Shown here in pieces: positions 36,437 through 49,432 of a stretch of DNA of 64,000 nt. The first letter of the stretch is position 1; each line of letters opens with the position of its first letter. The stretch spans positions 24,069,491-24,133,490 of the forward strand of contig CM052361.1 of assembly GCA_028551475.1 (NCBI GenBank), written 5' to 3'. Source of the DNA: Casuarina equisetifolia. Lineage: Eukaryota > Streptophyta > Magnoliopsida > Fagales > Casuarinaceae. A program made the translations under genes and the position numbers. The notes beneath the pieces were generated by a model, which saw only the letters and a list, made by a program, of their open reading frames with translations, did not search any database and had not been told where the DNA came from.

Positions 36437-37097
36437 CTGCGTCCCCGCGGAGACTTACAAGTCCTGAGGCCCGTTTACCTATTACAGGAGTTGATGGGAT
36501 TGATTTTAACAAACAGGAATAATCTAGTCGTCCTTCTCTACTTTTCCGTCCTTGGGATTGCGAATCGACGCCTTTTTCTCTTCTTTCCACCGATTTCAGA
36601 AATAAAAATGCATTTCCTGGTCTTTCATCCCTATTTAATGCATAAAAATTACCTTTTCACTTCAAATTTTTGTTTTATCCCTTCTTATTCCACCATTTTT
36701 CAGCAACTTTAGTTGTTCTTGGGAAACTAATTCCCAAATTTGCACGTCGGCTTGTGATTGGCCTCTGAGAGTGTGGTCTTGGTAATCGTTGCCTTAACTG
36801 TAGCAAACTTCCATGAGAAGTTTAAGGTCAGCTGTCTTCATCTTCTTTTTATGCTTTGGAGGGAACCTGGTCCACTGACTAGCAATGATGAGGAACGTCG
36901 AATGTTTATCATAAACCACATTGCAGTCAGCTTTTAGAGTCGCCATTAAAGACTACTGGTTGAGTTAAAAGAGGACCAGTTCAGCAAGCTTAGTTGAGTT
37001 AAAAGATTATAACCACAAGCCACAACCAAACTACAATAACACTGGTATTTTAAGGTCCAAACATATTTATATATGGACAATTATGAAGGAAAATCTA
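36437..37097. other. spacer between genes E and F
   Basis: Non-coding. A diverged copy of the upstream word GTTGCCTTAACTGTAGCAAAC lies near 36790, so this too derives from the shared promoter-side block. No transposon ends are seen. Confidence 0.5.
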
Positions 37098-39628
37098 TCA
37101 ACTTTTATCTCCAGCGGGTCCTTGGGCAATGAAAGGGTAACAGAAACCTTCCAGCTCCTTCATCCTTTTGTCAAACTCGTTTGCGTCAGCAAGATGGTTC
37201 CCTTCAAGCCAGTGGATGGTCTGCTCTATGGCATCTTCAGTCTTTGCCAAAGCAATCTTTACATCTTTAATTCTGTACCTCATGTAGTATGCGCAATTCT
37301 CCAATGCATTCCTGGCCTCTATCTTCTTCTGATGCTGCACCCTCCCCTCCGAGGAGGCCCTATGCTCCCCATTCTGAGCCACACACTGCTCAGCGTCCTT
37401 CTTCTTCTCCTCCTCATGCACTCCATTCTGAGCCACGCTATGCTCAACCTCCCGGCCTTCGTTCTCAATCTCCTTCTCAACCATGGCGATAACCGGGTTG
37501 CATATGCTCTCCAGCTCGCTCATCTTGAACTCGAATTCTTCTACCTCAGCAAGTTGGTTCCTTTCGAGCCAAAGGATAGACTTCTCAATTGCATCTTCAA
37601 TCATCTCCCTCTGACCAGATGGGACCTTGGCTACAAACTTTTCACCCTTGAATGTGTTCCTGATATTCAAAGCGTAGTTCTCGAGTGCATTCTTTTTCTC
37701 AAGCTTCATGTTATGCTCCTCATCGTCAGCCTTGTATTTCTTAGCTTCCCGTACCAATCTCTTGATCTCTTCCTTGGAAAGCCTGCCGGTTTTGGTGACT
37801 GCAATTTCCTTCGTGACTCGAGAGCCTTCGTCCTTGGCAGAGACGTTCAAGATACCATCAGCATCAATGTCGAAGCAAACGGTAATTCGGGGAACTCCAC
37901 CAGGAGCAGGAAGAATACCGGAGAGATTAAACTGGCCAAGCAAATTGTTGTCATAGGTTCGGGTACGTTCACCCTCATAGACCTGGATGAACACCCTGTC
38001 CTGGTTATCAGACTTGGTTGAGAACTCCTCCTCCTTCTTCGAAGGAATGGTGGTGTTTTTTGGAACCAAGACGTTCATGACTCCTCCCTCAGTCTCCAAG
38101 CCAAGGGACAGAGGAGTAACATCCAGGCACAGAATGTCCTGCACCTTCTTACTAGCCTCTTTATTGAGAATTGCAGCCTGAACAGCAGCGCCATAAGCAA
38201 CAGCCTCATCAGGGTTAATCCTTTTGCAGAGCTCCTTCTTGTTAAATAAGTCCTTCAAAAATTTCTGAAGCTTGGGGATCCTGGTTGAACCTCCAACCAG
38301 AACCACATCGTGGATACGTTTCTTATCCATCTTAGCATCCTTCAAACACGCCTCGACGGGTTCCATACAATCTAAGAACAAATCCTTGTTAAGCTCCTCA
38401 AACCTGGCTCGGGTGATGCTCGAGTAGAAGTCAATACCCTCGAACAACGAATCAATCTCAATTGTTGCTCGAGTATTAGATGACAGAACCCTCTTGGCCC
38501 TTTCACAAGCAGTCCACAATTTCCTAAGAGCCTTATGTCCATTAAGAGTCTTCCTATGCTTAGTGTAGAACTCTTCAGTGAAATATGCCGCCATTGCACA
38601 GTTAAAATCTTCACCTCCCAAGTGGGTGTTGCCGGCTGTAGCTTTCACTTCAAAGAGTCCCCCTTCCATGGAGAGAAGCGAGACATCCAGCGTGCCACCT
38701 CCAAGATCAAAGATGAGGACATTCTTCTCACCACTGCCTTCCTCCCTGTCAAGCCCATAGGCAATAGCAGCAGCAGTTGGCTCGTTGATAAGACGCATCA
38801 CATTTAGGCCGGCGATGACACCGGCGTCCATTGTTGCTTGACGTTGCGAGTGATTGAAGCGAGCAGGGACAGAGATCACAGCGTTCTTGATCTTTGAACC
38901 GCAGTAAGCCTCTGCTGTCTCCTTCATCTTCATGAGTATCATCGAAGAGATTTCTTCAGCCAGAAACCACTTCTCCTCGTACTTGTAGGTAACAACAATA
39001 AGGGGCCTGCCATTATCAGGGTCAGCAATCACCTTGAATGGCCACAAGTTAATGTCGTGTTGCACTGATGCATCATTGAATCGCCTTCCAATCAAACGTT
39101 TGGAGTCTTCCCACCGCCGACGGAACATCAACACGCGCAAACCAATCATTACAATAAATAACCATTTTTAGCTTCACAATAAGTGTTTTCAACCCATCAG
39201 AAAGAAAGAAAAGGATCAGCTTTTTAAGCAAAGACCACACAACAGCCTAAAAATTTGCAAAAAGACCCAAATTTTGTCTGCTTTGTCGGCATTTTTATCG
39301 TCATAGAGAAAACAACTCAACAGAACCCATATACACACAAAACAAACAACCAAACTTTTGAGTTTGAAATTGCAAAATGCAAACCCATACCAGATCAGAG
39401 AACCGAGAACTCACCAAAAACAGTGTTTGCAGAATTCATGGCTACTTGGTCCATGGCAGCATGACCGATCAAACGGTGAGTCTCGTTGAAAGCCACATAA
39501 GACGGTGTCTTGCGGTTCCCCAGCTCGTTGGGTATGATCTCCACCCGACCATGCTTCCAAACTGCCACACACGAGTAGCAGGTTCCCAGATCGATCCCGA
39601 TCGCCGGACCCTGGCTTCTCTCCCCCAT
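37098..39628 (-). CDS. divergent double-lid HSP70 (gene F)
   Basis: Exons 39415-39628 and 37098-39106, intron 308 bp, 740 aa. Among the array copies this one keeps the most canonical ATPase set: Thr13, Lys71, [19 protein letters not shown] and N-P-D-E-A-V. It still has the group markers: D-L-G-T-C-Y, Lys56 to Met, P-A-R-F-N-H, linker D-I-L-C-L-D. The substrate beta domain resembles HSC70 ([13 protein letters not shown]). Between the lids lies a linker with two V-A-Q-N-G-x-H units. Lid 2 is shortened at its end and finishes [10 protein letters not shown], without EEVD. It is the best candidate for a copy that still cycles ATP. No clear TATA or heat-shock element is seen upstream. Confidence 0.92.
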
Positions 39629-40104
39629 AGCTCACAGCACCGTTCAGAAAACGTGGAAATCAAGAAACAACGAAGAAATCTCGAAACAGTTCTTGATTAG
39701 AAAGATCACCCAGCCACCCCAGTTCTCTATCACCACTGTGGATGTGCAGAGCAGCTGGATTAAGCTTCTTCGTCTGATGGTTTTGCTTTACTCTCTCACT
39801 CTCCGCACCGTTGGAAAGGCTAACTTCTTTCCGCTGTAACCAGCAACAGTGTGAACTCATACAAAAGTCTTGGTCGTCGGGGCCCTTTCCGAAGAAGAGC
39901 TTGCTCTGGAAGTTAGGGTGGCAAAATCGACGTCACCTTCCAAGCTGTTTCTTCGCTCGCTTTTTCTAAAAGGGAAGAGCTTTGTGAACATCGTTAGTGG
40001 ATTTTTACGATGCCGTTTTTTGGTCGTGTCAATATCTGATTGAACCGCTTAGTATGATTAAATAAATTATTGTCTTGTGTTGTCATGTCCTATTGTGTCC
40101 GTGA
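39629..40104. other. upstream region of gene F
   Basis: It differs from the promoter block of B-E. I see no perfect heat-shock element and no TATA box. It probably contains the 5' UTR and promoter of F. Confidence 0.45.
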
Positions 40105-41285
40105 TTTGTTATAAATCTGAGCTTAAAATTCATCGTCAAGCCCTTGGGTTTAACCCAAAAGATTTTAGTATTTTAAGTATTAAAACTATGTAACAATCAT
40201 TGAAGTTAAGGACAAAAATCCTACACTAAATAGATACATTCTTGAATAATATTTAAATACTAAAGAATGTCTTTCCTAACTAATGAGTTAATAATAATTT
40301 TTAATATTATATTTAAGTTCATGACAATAACTTTGAATTTAGAAGTATTAAAAAATATAATTCTTAGATAATTATTGTTGAAATAGTACTAACATAAATG
40401 ATGTAGAGATAACACCTAAGTAAAATGCATACATAAAGAATTGGGGTTGATTTTTTGTTTATAAATTACATGAACATAAGTGCACACGTGTGACTTCCAC
40501 ATGTTTTTCACGGCAATTTTCATCCTATATACAAATAGAGTCTCATGATACAAATGCAAATTCAAGAGGTTGGCTGTATGTAGGCAAGCCCATACATCAG
40601 GGCCCAACTAAATGGGCGATACAGGTGGATCATAGGTCCAAAATTAAAGGCCTCAGCACTAATGTATAGTTATATAGGATGAAAATTGCTGTGAAAAACA
40701 GGTGAAAGTCGCACGTGTGCACTTATGTTCATGTAATTTATAAACAAAAAAGTCAACCCTTATTCTTTATGTATGTATTCTTTATGTATGCATTTTACTT
40801 AGGTGTTATCTCTACATTATTTGTTGTAGTATATTTTCAACAATAATTATCAATTGTTAGAAATTATCTAAGAAATAGATTTTTTTTAGTATGAAATTTT
40901 TGTCATTAACACTCATTTACATAAAAAGTATATTTTTACATTTAATATTAAATAAGATAAAATGAATACTATTTCACATATTGAGCTTACGTCTAACTTC
41001 AAAGTTATTGTTGTGAACTTAAATATTATGTTAAAAATCTTTAAATTCAATCAAAAGATTAATTTATAAGTTAGGGAAGACATTTTAGCATTTCAATATT
41101 ATTCAAGAATGTAATGATTGTTAGATAGTTTTAATACATAATAAAATCTTATGCATTAAATCCAAGTACTTGAAGATGAATTTTTAGCTCAAATTTAGAA
41201 CAATATGTGGCACTAGACCATGGCCAATTGTCGCTTTACTTGTCCACTTCTTCCTCACCAAGGGTAACCCATTTGGAATGAAAAG
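40105..41285. repeat. foldback structure with ~430-550-bp inverted arms
   Basis: The left arm (about 40105-40530) and right arm (about 40670-41215) are inverted copies around a loop of about 140 bp. Shared runs include GTGCACACGTGTGAC, TTTTTCACGGCAATTTTCAT and CAATAATTAT. The loop plus right arm and its outer flank are homologous to 60283-60960. No open frame is present. It could be two insertions of one repeat in opposite directions or a large MITE-like element. I cannot place it in a family. Confidence 0.8.
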
Positions 41286-41354
41286 GCATTAAGATAGATA
41301 TGAACATAAGTTTTTGAAGATGTGAAAGTGTTTGAGATTTTTTCGTCAAGGGAG

Positions 41355-43500
41355 GAATTGTTGTATGTAACTCAAATTCTCAAAAAAGTTTCACATAATT
41401 TAGGATTTCATGTCCTACATTAATTAGGAAAGGAAAGAATCTCTATCTCATAGGAATTAAAAGAAAAGAACTGTTTGTCCCACATTAGTTAGAGAACCAA
41501 CCTATAGGAGTTAGAAAGCCTATAAAAAAGATTTTATGTAGTCCCTAAGGAGATAAAGGAGAACCTAAGTGATAATATTAATAACTAAGTATTGGGTTAC
41601 TTATAGAGTATTACAAAGCTAAGGTTGATAGAGTTTTTCAGGAAAAGGTGAGGTATGGGTCAAGGCAAATTGCACAACATTAGTAGTTGAGGGAGGATCA
41701 TGCTCTACATGGTTAGCAATTTGGCTAGTCTTTATCAGGTCAGATCTTTTTTGGGTGTTTCATAGCATAGCTTGTAGATTTATTTTTATTGAGTAATGAT
41801 TTGGTAAAAGTAAAAGTATTAGTCATAATGGATGAAATTAAGAATGGTGTTCCTTTGTTTGATGGAATGAGTGATTTTAATTTATGAAAAGTTATGATAC
41901 AAGATCTATTAATGCAACAAGGTCTTGATAAGGCTTTGGAGGAGAAAAAGCCAGAAGGTATGGAAGAAAAAACAAAGGCCTTAAGTACAATTAGAATGAT
42001 GATCTCTCCAAACATTAAGCACAAGGTGTTGAATGAAGAGACACCTATAAATTTGTAAAAAAAGTTGGAAAGTGTTTATGCATCACGATCTTTGATAAAC
42101 AAGTCATGTCTTAAGATAGAGCTTATTCTTTGAAGATGAAAAAATGTATGAATCTCTATGATCACATGAATAATTTTGAAAAAATAGAGGCAAAATTATC
42201 TTATTTGTTAAGTACCAAAGAATAGATGAGGGGAAAAAAAAGCCATACTTTTATTATCGTCTTTGCCAAAATTGTATGAGTCTTTTGTTTAGTCTTTATT
42301 GGTGGGCAAGACAACATTAACAATGAATGATGTGACCATGTTGTTACATGACAATGAAAGATTAATGGGAGAAAAGAATGAAGATTGTGAGACATTAGTA
42401 TTGGCTGTAGCAGTTCATTTCAAGGGAGGACTTTAAAAGGTAAAAGCAACTCAAAAGACAAGTCTAAGTTGAGGTAGACAAGTCCTCATAAAGATAAAAA
42501 AAAAAAATGCTACTATTGCAAAAGAAAAGGTCATATAAGAGGAAATTGCAAGAAAATGCTAAATCTTGTAAAGTTTAAGAAGATGACATACGAGGACTTG
42601 AACTTACAAATCTATGCTACATATGATTATGAGATTCTTCCATTGTAATGGAAGATGGGAGGTCACATGTAACAAGTAACAGATGGTTGCTGGATTCTAC
42701 TATAGGAGCTTAGATATGTGGGGAATAAATTTGTTTTGATATCTTGAAGAAGGGAAGAGATCTTGGCAATATCATTGTAAGAAACAAAGAAAAGATTAAG
42801 GTTAAATACATTGGAATTGTCAAATTCAAGCTTCATAATGGTGATGTCAAGAGTTTGTAGAATGTGAGGTATGTGTCATCTTGTGGCTACAATATTATAA
42901 CTATGGGAGAGTTAACTACATGTGGTTATTCATACATAGGAAGATGTAATTGGTTCAAGATATTCAAGCAAGGCAAAGTTGTTCTTCAAGGCAAGAAAAG
43001 AAGAGGCAAGAATATTTATTTTCTTAATGGTTAAGCTATCCATAAGAAAAGTGAAAACAACACAACAATAAAGTCGACGAGAATTCTATCCAAACACAAG
43101 AAGACTAAAGAAGACAAGCATGTAAAGTTTTCTAAAGATGTTGAGGTGTTTGAGATTTCTTTGTCGAGGGAGGAATTGTTAGATGCATTGAATTCTCAAA
43201 AGAGTTCCACATAACTAAGAAGTCCATGTCCTATATAAAGTGGGAAAGGAAAAAGTCTTTATCTCACATGAATTAGAATAAAAAAATTATTTGTCTCACA
43301 TTGGTTAGAGAACCAACCTGTGGGAGTTAGAAGGCTTATAAAAAGGATTCTATGTAGTTTCTAGGGAGATTGAGGAAAACCTAAATGATAATATTAATAA
43401 TAAGTCTTGGATTATTTGTATAGTATTATAAAACTAAGGTTTAGAGAGTTTCTTAGTCTTTTTCGGTAAAAAAGAGTAGAGTTGTAATAATTGAATCTTT
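41355..43500 (+). mobile_element. Ty1/copia fragment, gag to protease, with LTR-like ends
   Basis: LTR-like direct repeats at about 41355-41690 and 43172-43500 share the runs GTTAGAGAACCAACCT and GATAATATTAATAA. Between them the + strand carries gag-like sequence (L-L-M-Q-Q-G-L-D-K-A-L and N-I-K-H-K-V-L-N-E) and a zinc knuckle (Y-C-K-R-K-G-H-I-R-G-N-C). Integrase, reverse transcriptase and RNase H are absent, so the element is internally deleted as well as broken in several places. It is old. Confidence 0.8.
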
Positions 43501-44074
43501 TAGTAGAAAGAAAAGAAAATAGGACATTGCTGATTTGAACCCTTAAAATTTTTTGTGTACCATATATACATATGCATGCTTTGACCACTTGTAGAGGAAT
43601 TGTGCCAACAAATTCTTAACATTTTTTTTTTGAAGGAAATGACCTGTAAATATTTCTTAAATAAATCCTTTATTAGGAAACAAATACATTGATACAGCAC
43701 CTTAAGCACGTACAAGACAACAGAGTATCACGTGCAGAACATGTCATTAGACATCTCTCAGATTCAATCCCACAATCTATCTAACACCAAAACATACAAG
43801 ACAATTAAATTTTCTACTTTCAAGCAGTACGCCATACAAACGTCCCGCGTTATTGAAGCCTTCCCAAAGTTGGTTTGGCAGACTTTCCCAGGCACTCGTC
43901 TGACGGTAGATAAGTGGTGGTTGGCGATGGACAGCGGGCCAGAAGAGGCGCGAAAGAGGGAGACGTTAGGAGGGAAGGAAGGCGGGTTCAGGTGGGCGGC
44001 TGGAAGATCGGAGGCAAGAGAGGGGAAAAGAGGATCGGAGAAAGCCTGCTGGCAAGAAAGAGGAATGCCTGGTA
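43501..44074. other. 3' flank of the ANK-PGG gene
   Basis: Probably the 3' UTR and flank of the gene at 44075-46816. A + strand open frame here has no domain and is antisense to the gene end. Confidence 0.45.
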
Positions 44075-46816
44075 CTACCCATTACGTGATCTGGGGAAAA
44101 GGGTTCTAGATCTGGACCAACGATGTCCACTAAGCGGCTGTGCAAAATACTTTATCAAAAAGATAATGAGGGCAATAAATAACATCCCTGTCAGTGGATA
44201 AACAATTTGTAGGGGCACAACTTCAGATCTTGGATATGTGACAACTATCGAAATCGTCAGATATGCAAAGAGGCAAGGAAGGGGGAAGGCGTAAGCCATG
44301 CGCCAAGGCCCGCGAGGGAGGAGGGACACTAATGACAAAAATAAATAGAGAAAGGATATGATATTAAAAACCGAAAGTGCAATGAAATGCCCACGACCCA
44401 TGATTGCTGTTCCGGCAAAGTGTGACGGCTTATCTACGCACTTATAGGTATCGTTTGCAGGACATTGATAGTCTTCTGCCCAAGTTCCTCCAGGTGGAGT
44501 GAGTAGTGTTTGAAAGGTGAGCGTTAGAAGCAGCGCAAGAACCACCAGCAAAGCACTGCGATTTTCTTCTGGGACAATCTCATCAGGAGGTACAGATAGG
44601 GCACTTTCACGGCTTAGAATGTTACTGATCTCATCGGGGACAGGATTTCTTCCCTACAAAAACAGAAAGCGAAAAACTTTTAGTGAAATTTTTTTAAGTG
44701 ACATTTATCGATTGCCATTCCTTTCAATATCTACATACTAACAAAAAGCATTTCCTCAAAAAGCATTGCGAAGGAAATATTCGCAATGGCATGTACTTGC
44801 CCATTAAAATTATTATTAGAATGCCTTCTTATGATTAGCAACATGGTCGTCGTTTCTGTACAAGTATTATACTATAAATAAACGATGACATAGTATGTTT
44901 TATATCTAATATGACACATATGGTTACCATTTATATACTCTATTATATCATGATTACACCAAAGAGATACGAAAGGAACATGCGGGAGCTTTGACGACAC
45001 GCGAAAGGCCATCAACTAATTAGTGTGGACAAGTGTTCTTAAACATTTGTTATTTGCTGTTTAGATATCGATTCTTTGTATCTGGATATCAATTCTATAC
45101 CATATTACTAATTTCCCATAGTATGCCAAGAAATTACTCTGAAACATAAAAGTAAGTAATTAAAAATGAGTAAACCCCAATTCAATCCGCTTCTTGGATA
45201 ACACAAAAAATATCTTATAGATGTTGAATAAATTTACGTTATTTCGTGTGTGTAAGAGAGACAGAGAAAGAGAGAGCATATTGTTAAGATTGAAGCTAAT
45301 TTTTAGAGGTCAAACCAATCAAGTTATCAACAACCAAGAGGTAAGGTGTTAAAGGAAAAAAAATTTGTTAATTCTTTGATGTTGTTTGTTCTTATTTTCT
45401 TTTCTAGTTGTGGGACTAATTATTGATGATGTAGATTTCTTTCGTGTTTTGTTTTCTAATTACTCTTTGAATGTTATGCTTTTATTTATATTTTAATTAA
45501 ATCTTAGTCATTTATGAGAACGTTGAGAATTTTAATTTTTTTTTCCAATTGCGATTAATTGCATTTTAGACTACGGCAAAGCTTAACGAAAGTAATCTAT
45601 GCCACCTGACTAAGTGTTTCTAAGCAAGAAGTCAATTGTTTAGTACAGCTGAACATAAGCATAAAATAGGCCGATTTTTCAAAGGTTTGTCGATTTTAGT
45701 GACTTATTTATTTTTCTTGATTGTCAAGTTGCAAAATATCAGCTTCATAAAGGTCGTTGGAATGACAAAGAAGATAGATTTTGAGCTAAAAATTTTGCAT
45801 AAGAAATAGAACTCAATTGAAGAAAACATAAGTAGCTTATGTAGAAGCAAATTTGAGTCTTAACTCGATCAACTTATTTAGAGTTTCATGATTATAAAGA
45901 TAATTTGAAAGACTATTTATGCTTAAATATTTTTGTGAAATTGGATGAGTTTATTTTGTAAGTGCAAAAGTTAATTTTCTGTAGTAATCAATCTTAATAA
46001 GTAAAAGCATAAATGAAGAGGACTTGCCTGAGGTAAATATTCTTTTTTGATCTGTGATGCACTGAGGTCATCTTTATCCTTCCAATCTTGCAATTTCACT
46101 CCCCACAAAAGGGGCTCCTTAGCAGAAGCACCTTCAAGCCATCGGTTCAGCACTTGAAAAGCGGAGATCTGTTTGCTTTTCAGGGCAATGTGTAAAGCAG
46201 TCTCTTTTTTAGCATTCACATCTAATACAGATTCTGGACAGACTCTTAGAAAGTCAACCAAAATCTCAAGATCTCCTTCCTCGACTGCGTAATGCAAAGG
46301 AGTCAGACCACCCTTTCCTTGGATACGAATAAGGTTCTTATCCTTCGCAATTAGAATGTGCAACACATCGCGTAGTCCTTTTTGCAAAGCTTTCTTCTGA
46401 TTCTCGGGTGATTCTTGCTCTTCAATGTCCCCTGTGGATCGTTCGGCTGGTGGTTGCATTTGAGGGTCCCGCCTGGGCCGTCCTTCCACCTGATGTTCAT
46501 TTTGCAAATCACGGTCTACTACGCCTTTTTCTCGCAGAGCAAGGTGTAGAGGGGTACAACCATTTTTATCAAGCTTCTGCGCAAAGGACCGTTTTAACAC
46601 CATGAGCTCGTACACAAACGATGCTTTTCCTGCTGAAGCCGCAGCGTGTAGAGGTGTCTCCACAAACGAAGTACTTTCGATCTCGTCCAAAACTTGTGGA
46701 TGGCTCTCTATTAACGAGTAGAAGCCTTCAATATCTCCTTGGCGAGCAGTATTCAAATATCGATCACGGATTCTTTGCCCATTGATGACATTTTCCTCAA
46801 CAATCTCATCGGCCAT
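44075..46816 (-). CDS. ankyrin-repeat PGG-domain membrane protein
   Basis: Two exons, 46028-46816 and 44075-44653, 455 aa. Exon 1 encodes the cytosolic part: ankyrin-type repeats (T-P-L-H-A-A-A-S-A-G, T-P-L-H-L-A-L, T-P-L-H-Y-A-V-E-E-G, T-A-L-H-I-A-L) with an acidic/Gln-rich insertion between the second and third. Exon 2 encodes the PGG domain (N-R-S-A-L-L-V-V-L-A, then T-P-P-G-G) and about four membrane helices in all. Plant ANK-PGG (ACD6-like) proteins act in defence and stress signalling at membranes. The specific role here is unknown. The 1374-bp intron appears to start AG|GC-A-A-G-T, a GC-AG intron. No alternative GT gives a continuing frame at that point. It is short for the family. The gene interrupts the HSP70 array. 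Confidence 0.88.
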
Positions 46817-46903
46817 CGGACAGTTGAAAGGCTATGATTTTAAAGCTTCAGATAAAGGCGTGAGACTGTGGAGTGTTGGTACGGCAATGAGAGGCAGGCG
46901 TCC

Positions 46904-46910
46904 TCTTATA
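46904..46910 (-). promoter_or_regulatory. TATA box of the ANK-PGG gene
   Basis: TATAAGA on the minus strand (context CTCTATAAGAGG), about 90 bp upstream of the ATG. Confidence 0.5.
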
Positions 46911-49432
46911 GAGTGGATCAGGTATTGTGCTCGGCATACACCTGCAAAGTCTTCACACTTCATCCAATATGTTGCATGAGAGCTTGAAAACGTGTTTGAT
47001 GGGGCTACGAACTGCTCGCTTTTGGACAATCCAACCGAATCCTTTCCTTTTTCTGTTTTCTATCTTCGTGCTGTTTGTTATTACTTTGTCCTTTTGCGGT
47101 GGGGTTGCCCAACGATAAGAATTTGAATATCAAGTTTCAGGATTAACGTCTGCCATGGCGTCAAACGCCTGCAGTTCGAAGAAAAATAGCTGAGAATGAA
47201 GAAGTGCCGGGGAAATTTCTAAAAGAAATCTCGTACTGGAGACAAACACCCACATCACAAATACATTGACTAACATGAATTGATATGGTCAGCAAATATG
47301 ACTTTATTAAATGGTATTTCCTCAATTGATTTATATTATAATTTTTGTAATTCTTAATTGAAAATTAGGTTACATTGGTTTTTTTAGTATATTTGAACTA
47401 TACAAATTTGACAAAGTATTCTAGCATAACAAGACATTGGTAAGAACATCAACGATTGAAATTACAATGGATGGTTAAAACAATGAAAGGAAAATATTTG
47501 GCTATGAAGTTTCATAGATTTTATTTTTTAGCTTACATATATTATAGATCTTTTAGCTTGCATGTATGATATATTATCTAAACGAAATCATAACATTTTC
47601 AAAATAAGTTTATTAAAATACCAATTTTATTGGTTAAAATTAAGAAAGCAGTACTAAAAGAATATTTTTATTTAGAAACATTAACTACTTTTAGGCGAAT
47701 GCTTTATTGTGTTAAGGTTGGAAAATTCTAAATTTAATTTTCTTTTAAATGAATTATAATATTAGAGTATGCTCCTAAACTTTTGTACTCTCTTATTTTT
47801 TTATAAATAAACTCACATATTCATAATAAATAAATAAATAAATAAATAAATAATGAAAGAAAAACCATCACAACAAAACGCCTAACTTGAAATCTCATGA
47901 ATCCTATCGGGCAATTTGGTAAAAGCATTCATGATCATTATTTATTACTTATTAATGGAGGTTCAACAACAAAATTATCAAGAGTTTTATAGGTCCAAAT
48001 ATAACTATCGTACTTAAATATGTCTCAAATTATTTAGGATAAAAAATGCTATGAAACTTGAGGAAAGAAAAAGAGAAAAGGAAAGACTAATAAAATGGAT
48101 GAATTCAGATGTACTGTATTTGCTATGAAAGACAATGTCTAGGTCTGAATTCATGAGAAGACATTTGGAGGATAAACGAGGACTTAAAATTTGGCCATAT
48201 ATTAATCCAAATTGGATTTTTTTTATTATCTATTCAACTTAAGGATGATTTTATTTCATACTTTAATAAGGGGATGTTACATTTAGAATGCCACTTCCAA
48301 TGCACTTGTAATTTTTTTCATTAAAGTGCAAAGATTAGAAGACTAAAGAATAAAATAAAACTTTGGTAATTTTAATAAAAGTAAGGAAAATAGTACAAGT
48401 GAGAGCTCTTTTGTTTTAGAATATTAAATCATCTCAAACAAAATGTCATTTTGGCTAACGTTTAATAGTTTTTAACCTCTATCTTTTTGTATCTATCATA
48501 ATTCTTGTAATTATTAGGAGTGCCACTATGCTTTTATACATAAAAAAATTTTAATGCAAACTTATGTTTCCAAGAAAGGAATAAAAAACTTCGGTAATTT
48601 GTTTATACTATCTAGAAAGAAAGGAATGACAGAATTTTAGATGCACTGCTCATTCCCTAAAAGCTACTCTTGAAGCTATTAAGAAATTAATTAGAGAGAG
48701 ATTTTTCAATGTAAGAAATATACAAAAAAAAAACAGTTAAAAACATACATATTCAACGTGTTTAAAGATTAGATGAGGCTATTTTTCATATGATGTGATG
48801 GTGTATGTAGTCTTAACCTAAGGGTATGCCCTAGTCATGTACTATTTACTTTGAGATATATAAATCTATTCATTTATCAAAAAAAAAAAAACAAACTTGA
48901 ACTTTGGTCATTTGTAATTCATGTTGCAATCAAATTTTTTTTTTTAGAAATATAAATAAACCAATGTCAAATTTGCACCTTAAAAAATTTGGTTCCTTGG
49001 TGTTCCATTTCTCCTTCCCATCCCCTTCCTCCCAATAAATCAAAAATAAAAAAAGAAAACAAAAAAGAATTCCTCTTGCACAGGAAAAGTTTGGTTTCTT
49101 CTTATTTAAATAATAAGAAAAGAACATTAACAATACAATGAACAATCTGAAAATCGTGTTGTGAACAAGGGAAGCAGTTATCCAAAAAAATTTCTTCTTT
49201 TCTTTTTGAACCAATCTTAGTTTTAGTAGTTACTGGGCGTTATTACAACAACCCTTTCCATGAAGCAGTATATAGAAGGGTATCTCAGAAGGGTAGCAGG
49301 ATAAGAGGTTGGATCGAAGACAAACGGGTGTGCACTGTTGTGAGAGAAGATGCAATCTGGGTAAACCCAAACATTATTCGAATACGCTGCAGCTAAATTA
49401 TGTCTGTCACGGTGATCTTCTTTGGAAATTAC
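46911..49432. other. AT-rich intergenic DNA
   Basis: No gene is recognised. It includes a microsatellite at 47825-47854 and several A/T tracts. A short piece near 47105-47130 (AATTTGAATATCAAGTTTCAG) resembles 56775-56795 on the far side of the copia element. Confidence 0.5.
47825..47854. repeat. (AAAT)n microsatellite
   Basis: About seven AAAT/AATA tetranucleotide units in a row. Confidence 0.9.

Noticed and set aside
37083-38021. 312-codon + strand open frame opposite gene F
   Set aside because: Same reason: a shadow of the HSP70 codon pattern.
43732-44201. Arg/Gly-rich + strand frames near 44 kb
   Set aside because: Antisense to the end of the ANK-PGG gene and its 3' flank; no domain.
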